DNA of 64,000 bases. Origin: Hymenobacter sp. YIM 151500-1. Its GTDB lineage: Bacteria; Bacteroidota; Bacteroidia; Cytophagales; Hymenobacteraceae. Below the pieces are notes generated by a model. It was not told the origin of the DNA, did not search any database, and worked only from the letters and a program-made list of their open reading frames with translations. The stretch is taken from NCBI RefSeq assembly GCF_025979885.1, contig NZ_CP110139.1:1736001-1800000 (forward strand), in the 5' to 3' direction. The position numbers and the translations under genes are program-made. Below are positions 58,348-64,000 of the stretch, piece by piece. Within the stretch, counting starts at the first letter, position 1, and the number at the start of each line of letters is the position of its first letter.

Positions 58348-58385
58348 GTAGGGACTTAGGGTCTTAGAGGATTAGGAACTTAGAG
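58348..58385 (-). repeat. CCTAAG-type 5'-leader repeat upstream of SpoIIE-type gene
   Basis: Minus strand: CTCTAAGTTCCTAATCCTCT then AAGACCCTAAGTCCCTAC, ending 8 nt before the ATG. Same orientation relative to the gene as the other leader copies. Confidence 0.7.
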
Positions 58386-58520
58386 GAACGTCACGCTTCA
58401 TCGGGCGTCCGCTCCGTGAAGCATCTCTCCTGCTTCGTTCTCACGATTGAGGTTAGCCAGCAGGAGAGATGCTAGCCTGCGGCGACTTCCGGTTCGACTC
58501 CGGCTGCGCACCCTGGCTTG
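58386..58520. repeat. GTCATGCT-family palindrome, copy between SpoIIE and ABC permease genes
   Basis: Left arm GAACGTCACGCTTCATCGGG with CGTCCGCTCCGTGAAGCATC, centre CTGCTTCGTTCTCACGATTG, right arm GGAGAGATGCTAGCCTGCGG. The right arm has diverged into a CGGTTCGACTCCGGCTGCGC sequence. Confidence 0.7.
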
Positions 58521-58567
58521 ATGTGTTCCCTGCTTAGCTGGACAGTTTACTTGTTACCATTCACCAC

Positions 58568-59746
58568 TTATCCTAGCGGAGTTTTGGGGTCGTAGGCGTC
58601 GCGCAGGCCGTTGCCCAGCAGGTTGAAGCTAAGCACCAGCAAGCTGATAGCCAAGCCCGGCAGCAGGGTCAGCCACAGGCCGGCCTCAGTGCCAAGCAGT
58701 TGGAATCCTTCGTTCACCATGAGGCCCCACGACGGCGCGGGCGGCTGCACGCCCAGGCCCAAAAAACTCAGGCCCGCCTCCAGCAGAATGGCCGCCGCAA
58801 AATTGCTGGTGGCCAGCACAATCAAGGGGCCAGTCATGTTGGGCAGCAGGTGGCGCCAGATCAGGCGGCTCTGGGGCAGGCCCAGCACCCGGCCGGCTTC
58901 CACAAAGGTTTTTTCACGCAGGCTGAGCATCTGCCCGCGCACCACGCGGGCCACGTCCACCCACATAGTCAGGCCCACGGCCACAAACGAGGTCCAGACG
59001 CCCTTGGAGTCGAGGGCCAGGGAAATGGCAATGACCAGCATAATGCCCGGAATGCTCCACACCACGGTCATCAGGCCCAGCAGCAGGCTGTCCACCCAGC
59101 CGCCCACGTAGCCGGCCACCGCCCCGATGGCCATGCCCAGCACCACCGAAATCAGCACGGCCACCAGCCCAATGCCCAGGGAAATGCGGGTGCCCAGCAG
59201 CAGGCGGCTCAGCTGGTCGCGCCCGGCTTTGTCGGTGCCCAGCCAGTAGCGGCGGTGCGTTACAGCCTGCTCGACAACCTGTTGGCGGTTTTCGGCCGGT
59301 TCTGCCGCCAGCTGCCGAAGCGCCACCCCCACCTCGGCCGGAGCCGCCGCGCCAGCCGGCCGGTAGGGCACATAGGGCCGCACGTACACCGAATCGGCGG
59401 TGACCCGGAAGCGGGGCTCGATGGGCAGGTCCTGGGTAAGGGGCGGCTGCCCGCCCCACCAGCGGGCCAGCAGTCCGCGCCGAGTGGGCCGGATGGAGTC
59501 GGGCAAGGGCACGGGCAGCACGTCCACGCGGAAGCCGGGCGGCTGTTTTTGCAGCACCACCAAGCCGTTGTTGGCCGAGGGCGAGTTGTCGGGCAACATC
59601 CAGTAGCCCAGCAGGGCTACCAGCGTGCACAGCACAATAAAGCCCAGGCCCAGCATGGCGGGCGGGTTGCGCAGCAGGCGCTGGCGCACGTAGTAGCCCG
59701 GCGGCCGGGCCGGCGGCGCGGAAGGTGGGGCCACGGGTGCCGCCAT
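58568..59746 (-). CDS. ABC transporter permease, OppC/DppC-type
   Basis: A 392-residue permease of peptide/nickel-type ABC importers. An N-terminal helix (LGLGFIVLCTLVALLGYWML) is followed by a large extracytoplasmic region of about 110 residues rich in Pro, then YWLGTDKAGRDQLSRLLLGT, the family signature before the permease helices, the EAA-type loop (EAGRVLGLPQSRLIWRHLLP) that contacts the ATPase, and FLGLGVQPPAPSWGLMVNEG. The partner OppB, ATPase and binding protein are not in the window. The start overlaps the stop of a small wHTH gene (TAATG), so the two are translationally coupled. Confidence 0.9.
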   Translation of the reverse strand: MAAPVAPPSAPPARPPGYYVRQRLLRNPPAMLGLGFIVLCTLVALLGYWMLPDNSPSANNGLVVLQKQPPGFRVDVLPVPLPDSIRPTRRGLLARWWGGQPPLTQDLPIEPRFRVTADSVYVRPYVPYRPAGAAAPAEVGVALRQLAAEPAENRQQVVEQAVTHRRYWLGTDKAGRDQLSRLLLGTRISLGIGLVAVLISVVLGMAIGAVAGYVGGWVDSLLLGLMTVVWSIPGIMLVIAISLALDSKGVWTSFVAVGLTMWVDVARVVRGQMLSLREKTFVEAGRVLGLPQSRLIWRHLLPNMTGPLIVLATSNFAAAILLEAGLSFLGLGVQPPAPSWGLMVNEGFQLLGTEAGLWLTLLPGLAISLLVLSFNLLGNGLRDAYDPKTPLG

Positions 59747-60003
59747 TAGCGGGTGTTGTGTTGAAGCAGGCCTTCTTTGGAGGCCAGAAAGTAACAGTCG
59801 CGCACGATGGCGCCGAAGGAGCTTTCCTCGAAGGCTAGCTCCGTGTCGGGGTCGGGCCAGAAGCTGCGGATGAGGCCCTGTTCCAGCAGGCTCCGCAGGT
59901 GGCGCTCCAAGGTGGCCGGGGCCAGGCCGGTTTTCTTGCTCAGGTCGGCGAAGGAAGTGACGAAGTACAGCTCGTCGAGAATGTCAAATTCAGCGTCGGT
60001 CAC
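59746..60003 (-). CDS. Small winged-helix-like protein
   Basis: An 85-residue protein with a helix-turn-helix of the MarR/ArsR type: FDILDELYFVTSFADLSKKT, then LAPATLERHLRSLLEQGLIR, then a wing FWPDPDTELAFEES. It may be a transcription regulator or an adaptor. The stop and start overlap (TAATG) with the downstream permease gene. The start is a GTG giving MTDAEFDIL. No target can be inferred. Confidence 0.7.
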   Translation of the reverse strand: MTDAEFDILDELYFVTSFADLSKKTGLAPATLERHLRSLLEQGLIRSFWPDPDTELAFEESSFGAIVRDCYFLASKEGLLQHNTR

Positions 60004-60117
60004 GGGCAGCGGCGGGTTTTGAGCAAAGGTAGCACTCGAGGCGGGTTGTTCGGGTGCCTGGGCCGGGTACGTGCGGGCGTTGTTTCTCGCTGAGGCTCGC
60101 CGAGAACTTCGCTGAGG

Positions 60118-60630
60118 TTATTCGATCAGTACATAGGTGCTTTGGGCTACAGCATGATCAGATTCTACATAGGCCAAAATCTGCTTAATTTCCCGGTCGC
60201 TCAATTGAAAGCTGGGCATTTGCTGCTTCTGGTACTGATTGAAAACTTTCACGGCGTACTCGTCGCCGCTGGCTACCATCTTACTGGAATTTTTCACCCA
60301 AGGAATCAACCAGGAAACGGGGCGGCGCTTGGTGATGCCATGCAAAGCGGGGCCTACAAGTACTTCCGTGACGGCATGGCACTGGGCGCAATTGCCTTTG
60401 AATAAAGCATCACCAGCTACGACATCAACAGGATTAGCGCCGGATGGAATTTTGGACTTGGCCTTGCTACCTAGCTCCACTCCGGTATAGGCAGATGTTG
60501 CCGCTTTGGCAGCGTCAGCTGGTTCAGGTTCCGTAAGCAGTCCGCCCACGGACAGCAGAAAAATACCCATCGTACACACCAACAACGCCAGCCCCACCGG
60601 AAACACGATTTCTAACCAGGATTTACTCAT
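60118..60630 (-). CDS. Membrane-anchored c-type cytochrome
   Basis: A 170-residue protein. An N-terminal membrane anchor (VFPVGLALLVCTMGIFLLSV) is followed by a periplasmic linker and a class I cytochrome c domain: GDALFKGNCAQCHAVTEVLV (heme-binding CxxCH), GPALHGITKRRPVSWLIPWV, and QKQQMPSFQLSDREIKQILA with the axial Met. Cytochrome c proteins of this kind in Bacteroidota often accompany cytochrome c oxidase or alternative complex III, but no such gene is nearby. Confidence 0.9.
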   Translation of the reverse strand: MSKSWLEIVFPVGLALLVCTMGIFLLSVGGLLTEPEPADAAKAATSAYTGVELGSKAKSKIPSGANPVDVVAGDALFKGNCAQCHAVTEVLVGPALHGITKRRPVSWLIPWVKNSSKMVASGDEYAVKVFNQYQKQQMPSFQLSDREIKQILAYVESDHAVAQSTYVLIE

Positions 60631-60724
60631 GAAATTATACAGGATTGGTACAGGATGAAGTAACAGCCCAACCTCAGCAATAGCAAGAATTTCACTGGGT
60701 TTTTCGAGCGGTCTTCTGCTGCCG

Positions 60725-62059
60725 TTACCGGGGCTTCTCCCCTACCCTTCGGCCCTTCCACTCGTAGCCGCCGCGCAGGCCCAGCAGCCCCACGGCCAGA
60801 GCGTAGGGCCCGTAGGCCAGCTGGAGCACCGGCACCCACCCCAGCCACCGGAGCCGCCCCAGAAACCGCAGCACCGGCCCCAGAAACAGCACATCGGCCG
60901 TGAGCTTCAGCGTCCAGGCTGCCACCACGGCGCCGCCCGGCGCGGCCCCGGCCAGCCACAGCCCCGCTCCCACCGGAAAGGTGAGGTTGCTCAGCAGCAC
61001 CAGCACGGCCAGGCGGCGCGGGGCGGCGGCCTGGTAGTGGCGCCACTTGCTGGCCCAGCGTACCCGCTGCCCCAATAGCTGCCGCAGCGTAGGCTGGGCG
61101 GCGGTGCGCACCACGGCCCCGGCCCGCTGCACAAACCGGATGCTGCCCGGAAAGGCCGCGTGCAGCTTGTGCAGCAGAAACTCGTCGTCGCCGCTGGGCA
61201 CGGCCTCGTTGCCGCGGAAGCCCTGCACGGCAAAGAAATCGGCGCGACGATAGGCCAGGTTGGCGCCGTTGCACATGGTGGGCCGGCCGCGGTAGATGCT
61301 GGCCGCGCCCACGCCCACCAACCCGGCCAGTTCCAGGCCCTGCAAGGCGGCTAGGGCGCCCCGCCCCGTCAGCAGCACCGGCCCGCTGATGAAGCGCGCA
61401 GCGGCATCGGTGGCTACGGCGGCGTACGCCCGCACCCAGCCGGCGGGCACGCGGCAGTCGGCGTCGGTGAGCAGCACCCAGGGCGCCCGCGCCGCCCGCA
61501 CCCCCGCTTCCACGGCCGCCTTCTTGCCCGTGGGCGCCTCCGGCAGCTCCGCTAGCCGCAACAGCCGCAGCCGGAAGGGCGCTTGAGCCGCTGCTTCCAG
61601 TACCAGCGCCGCCGTAGCATCGGTGGAGTGGTCGTCGATGATGAGCACCTCGAACCCGCCCGGCACCGGCTCCTGCCGGGTCAGGTCCTGGAGTAAGTGC
61701 GGGAGGTTGGCTTCCTCGTTGCGGGCAGCAATGAGAATAGAAAAGGCGTGGACTTCACCCCCTAGCCCCCTCTCCAAAAGAGAGGGGGAACTAGAAACTA
61801 GCTCTAGCGTTCTAGCTGCCTCACCCCCCCGCCCCCCCTCTCCGGGGGAGAGGGGGGAGCCTGACGACGTGGTAGAACCAGAGCTAGTGCTTTCTAGAGC
61901 TAGTTCCCCCTCTCCCTTTGGAGAGGGGGCTAGGGAGTGAGGCGAACCAGGGCTAGGGGGTGAGGTCCACGCTTGCCGAAACCGAAGCATCTGCAGCAGA
62001 TACACGGCATTAACCGCCAGCAGCGGCAAAGCCGGCAGCCATTTCAGCAGCGGCAGCAT
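60725..62059 (-). CDS. Family 2 glycosyltransferase with an in-frame repeat insertion of 74 residues
   Basis: A 444-residue membrane-bound glycosyltransferase. Residues 1-31 form a membrane helix and exit (MLPLLKWLPALPLLAVNAVY). Residues 32-105 are translated palindromic repeat (SPKGEGELALESTS; SPGEGGRGGEAA; LLERGLGGE). The GT-A domain then starts at FSILIAARNEEANL, with VLIIDDHSTDAT, LLTDADCRVPAGWV and LGQRVRWASKWRHYQ (QxxRW). C-terminal membrane helices follow. Without the insert it would have the usual length. The start overlaps the stop of the upstream flippase-like gene (TGATG). Confidence 0.9.
   Translation of the reverse strand: MLPLLKWLPALPLLAVNAVYLLQMLRFRQAWTSPPSPGSPHSLAPSPKGEGELALESTSSGSTTSSGSPLSPGEGGRGGEAARTLELVSSSPSLLERGLGGEVHAFSILIAARNEEANLPHLLQDLTRQEPVPGGFEVLIIDDHSTDATAALVLEAAAQAPFRLRLLRLAELPEAPTGKKAAVEAGVRAARAPWVLLTDADCRVPAGWVRAYAAVATDAAARFISGPVLLTGRGALAALQGLELAGLVGVGAASIYRGRPTMCNGANLAYRRADFFAVQGFRGNEAVPSGDDEFLLHKLHAAFPGSIRFVQRAGAVVRTAAQPTLRQLLGQRVRWASKWRHYQAAAPRRLAVLVLLSNLTFPVGAGLWLAGAAPGGAVVAAWTLKLTADVLFLGPVLRFLGRLRWLGWVPVLQLAYGPYALAVGLLGLRGGYEWKGRRVGEKPR
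61745..61966. repeat. Palindromic repeat inserted in frame within the GT2 coding sequence
   Basis: Left arm TTCACCCCCTAGCCCCCTCT, nested inner palindrome CCCCCCTCTCCGGGGGAGAG, right arm AGAGGGGGCTAGGGAGTGAG and AGGGGGTGAGGTCC. It is the same family as the intergenic copy at 50433-50594. Its length is 222 nt, a multiple of three, and the whole unit is open in the gene frame. Confidence 0.88.
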
Positions 62060-63114
62060 CAGGCGGCGGGCACCGGGGTGGGCCGGGCTTTTCGGCGTTT
62101 GCGCAGCACGCGTAGCCGCAATACAAACCCCAGGCCGGCGGCGCTGGGCAGAGCAATGTTGAGCACCCACAAGCTCAGGCTGGCGCTAAGCACCGGCAGC
62201 ACCGGCTCATTCAGCAAACCAAACAAGTGAGTGGCCGACAGCTCCCGCACGCCCACGTCGGCCAGGGCATTGAGGGAGGGCACCAGGGACTTGAGCAGGA
62301 ACGTGCCCGCCACGGCCGCCGCGCCCGGCCCCAGCGGGGCCTGGCAGCCGTAAGCCAGCAGCAGCAGCCCGAACTGCACTCCGAACACCGCGTAGCGCAG
62401 CCCCGAAATCAGCAACACGCCGGTTAACAGACGGGCCGGGTACGTGGGCATAACGGCCAGAAACGGCCGTAGCCGCCGCAGCACGGGCACTGCTGCCACG
62501 GCTCCTACCACCAGGCGCGAGTAGTACAGCGGCAGCAGAATTGCCGCGTTCAGCAGCACGGTGGCAGCCACCACGCCAGCCTGTACGGCGGGGTAGCCCG
62601 GCAAGGCAAACCGCAGCAGAAAGTACAGCAGCCCCAGCGTGCCGGCCGCCACCGTCACCACCAACTGGCAGTAGCGGCCCAGGAACACGGCCCCCAGGGC
62701 ATCGAGGCGGCGGCTTTTCAGCTCCATGATGCGGCCGGCGTAGTCGCCCACGCGGTTGGGCGTCACGAAGCCCAGGGTAAGGCCCACCAGCACCGCCCGG
62801 AAGGCCCGCCGGAACGACACCGCCTCCAGATGCCGGGCCAGGCGCCACCATTTCCAGGCCTCCAGACCCCAGTTGAGCGGCACCAGGGCCAGGGCCAGCA
62901 GCACCGGCCCCCGCCCCTGCCCGCTGAGCGTGCGCGCCACCAGCCCCCGCCACGCGGCGGCCGTAGCGGCGTCGGCCACGATGGAGTGCCACAGCAGGCC
63001 CAGGGTAAGCGCGGTAACTAGCAGCTTGCCGGCCACCACCAGCCCGCGCCGCCGCGCCAGTGCGGGTTCTTCCGCGTTTTGGACGTAGTTTTGTAGGTGG
63101 GGCCTGGGCAACAT
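62059..63114 (-). CDS. Lysylphosphatidylglycerol synthase TM-like / UPF0104 membrane protein
   Basis: A 351-residue protein with about 8 membrane segments of the flippase-like LPG_synthase_TM family, seen also in glycolipid or lysyl-PG export. Seen: LVPLNWGLEAWKWWRLARHL, VLVGLTLGFVTPNRVGDYAG (the typical TP-x-R-xGE/D motif), and VPSLNALADVGVRELSATHL. Its stop overlaps the start of the GT2 gene (TGATG), so the two are translationally coupled and probably act together on a lipid-linked glycan. Confidence 0.88.
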   Translation of the reverse strand: MLPRPHLQNYVQNAEEPALARRRGLVVAGKLLVTALTLGLLWHSIVADAATAAAWRGLVARTLSGQGRGPVLLALALVPLNWGLEAWKWWRLARHLEAVSFRRAFRAVLVGLTLGFVTPNRVGDYAGRIMELKSRRLDALGAVFLGRYCQLVVTVAAGTLGLLYFLLRFALPGYPAVQAGVVAATVLLNAAILLPLYYSRLVVGAVAAVPVLRRLRPFLAVMPTYPARLLTGVLLISGLRYAVFGVQFGLLLLAYGCQAPLGPGAAAVAGTFLLKSLVPSLNALADVGVRELSATHLFGLLNEPVLPVLSASLSLWVLNIALPSAAGLGFVLRLRVLRKRRKARPTPVPAA

Positions 63115-63168
63115 GACGGCGGATTAACTAGCTTCGGCAAGTTACGCCATCAGGGGCCGAGAACAGCA

Positions 63169-63210
63169 ACCAAGACCCCCTGAGCCCCCAAGACCCTAAG
63201 CTCCTATTCC
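63169..63210 (+). repeat. CCTAAG-type 5'-leader repeat upstream of ruvC
   Basis: CCAAGACCCCCTGAGCCCCC then AAGACCCTAAGCTCC, ending just before the TTG start of ruvC. It has the same orientation relative to the gene as in all other leader copies. Confidence 0.7.
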
Positions 63211-63211
63211 C

Positions 63212-63844
63212 TTGATTCTGCCCCTTGCTTCCTCCGAACTGCTGCCCAAAGTTATTATGGGCGTCGACCCCGGCACCCAGGTCATGGGCTACGCGGTGAT
63301 TGAGGTGCAGGGCCAGCGCGTAACGGTGCTGCGCTACGACGTCATCGACATGAAGAAGCTGGGCACCAACCACGCCCTCAAGCTGAAGAAAATCTTTGAG
63401 CGGATGGTGGAGCTGATTGAGGAATTCCTGCCCGATGAGCTGGCCATCGAAGCGCCCTTCTACGGGGCCAACGTGCAGAGCATGCTCAAGCTGGGCCGGG
63501 CCCAGGGCGTGGCCATTGCCGCCTGCCTTTCCCGCCAGATACCCTACGTGGAGTACGCCCCCACCAAGGTGAAGCAGTCAGTGACGGGCACGGGCACGGC
63601 CACCAAGGAGCACGTGGCCCACATGCTGCGCCAGACTTTGCAGCTGCCACCCGTGGAGCAGGCCTCCAAGTTTCTGGACGCCACCGACGCCCTGGCCGTG
63701 GCCCTGTGCCACCACTACCAGAAGGGCAACAACGTGAAGGCCGGCGGCAAAAGCTGGGGCAAGTTCCTGGCCGACAACCCCGGCAAACTGGCCGCGCCGG
63801 TGGCCGGCAAGAAAGTCCCGGCGAAGAAGAAGCCCGCAGCCTGA
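63212..63844 (+). CDS. ruvC: Crossover junction endodeoxyribonuclease RuvC
   Basis: Resolves Holliday junctions with RuvAB during recombination repair. A 210-residue RNase H-fold nuclease. Seen: IMGVDPGTQVMGYAVIEV with catalytic Asp19, LAIEAPFYGANVQSMLKLG with Glu80, and FLDATDALAVALCHHYQ with Asp156 and Asp159. The C-terminus is extended by a Lys/Ala-rich tail (KKVPAKKKPAA), common in this genus. The start is a TTG giving LILPLASSEL; a downstream ATG (MGVDPG) would cut the first beta strand, so the TTG is preferred. A CCTAAG leader repeat precedes it. Confidence 0.93.
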   Translation: MILPLASSELLPKVIMGVDPGTQVMGYAVIEVQGQRVTVLRYDVIDMKKLGTNHALKLKKIFERMVELIEEFLPDELAIEAPFYGANVQSMLKLGRAQGVAIAACLSRQIPYVEYAPTKVKQSVTGTGTATKEHVAHMLRQTLQLPPVEQASKFLDATDALAVALCHHYQKGNNVKAGGKSWGKFLADNPGKLAAPVAGKKVPAKKKPAA

Positions 63845-63944
63845 GCAGCCGGCTTCTTTTTGCTGATAGGAACGGTTCTTACGTCGGCCAGACGTCCGCA
63901 GTCCACCCCGAACGCCCTCGGACGCAGGGTGTTGTCGCCCGGTT

Positions 63945-64000
63945 CTACACTTCGGGCACCTCGATTTCGCCCCGCAGGTACGTCACGGCGTGGCCGCTCA
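63945..64000 (-). CDS. C-terminal end of an unidentified protein (possibly PhzF-like), cut by window edge
   Basis: Only about 18 codons are visible. On the minus strand they read SGHAVTYLRGEIEVPEV-stop. This resembles the C-termini of PhzF family proteins (GG-x-A-x-T-x-x-x-GE), but the length is too short to be sure. Confidence 0.35.
   Translation of the reverse strand, partial: SGHAVTYLRGEIEVPEV

Overview
The window looks like chromosomal DNA of a high-GC Bacteroidota, most likely a Hymenobacter-type member of the Cytophagales. Evidence: a Bacteroidota-type E1 dehydrogenase, promoter elements of the form TAnnTTTG, DUF1573 and LTA-synthase-like proteins, a sigma-70-poor intergenic style with few strong Shine-Dalgarno sites, and many palindromic intergenic repeats. 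The assignment is inference; there is no rRNA gene here to confirm it.

Layout. 0-11 kb: E1 dehydrogenase start, DUF1573 protein, alanine dehydrogenase, an orphan SUKH protein, an LTA-synthase-like phosphotransferase, an HsdR_N-like nuclease, AMP nucleosidase, an amidohydrolase lipoprotein and a DinB protein. 11-19 kb: MFS permease, cytochrome P450, MocA- and XdhC-type molybdenum-enzyme maturation genes next to a decayed FAD subunit, a DUF421 protein and small exported proteins. 19-28 kb: copper ATPase, single-domain response regulator, fructokinase plus sugar transporter, and a sugar dehydrogenase interrupted by one stop codon. 28-35 kb: VOC protein, AraC regulator, a complete three-subunit PaoABC-like molybdenum hydroxylase and tRNA-Ser. 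35-44 kb: asparaginase, TatD, a multi-PAS histidine kinase and a CheB-CheR-PAS fusion. 44-47.3 kb: polymorphic toxin locus. 47.5-49 kb: CheB and a STAS-like protein. 49-57 kb: surface polysaccharide genes (GT2, deacetylase, GT4, flippase, Wzz-like, Wzy/ligase). 57-64 kb: SpoIIE phosphatase, ABC permease, cytochrome c, a flippase-like/GT2 pair and RuvC.

The most remarkable region is 44.0-47.25 kb. A TssD/Hcp-like type VI tube domain is fused through a proline-rich linker to a WHH-type HNH nuclease, with a 4-nt overlapping SUKH immunity gene. Downstream lie two displaced copies of the TssD end/linker anchor. One leads into a JAMM-motif (JAB-like) domain, broken by a stop codon, followed at once by an unrecognised Cys-motif gene that is probably its immunity gene. 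The other anchor is degenerate. This is the pattern of a toxin-tip cassette array, here carried on a type VI tube protein.

The second theme is the intergenic repeats. At least six families of inverted repeats sit between genes. Several supply the stop codon of the neighbouring gene. One family lies always in the same orientation just upstream of start codons. One repeat has entered a glycosyltransferase gene in frame and is predicted to add 74 residues.
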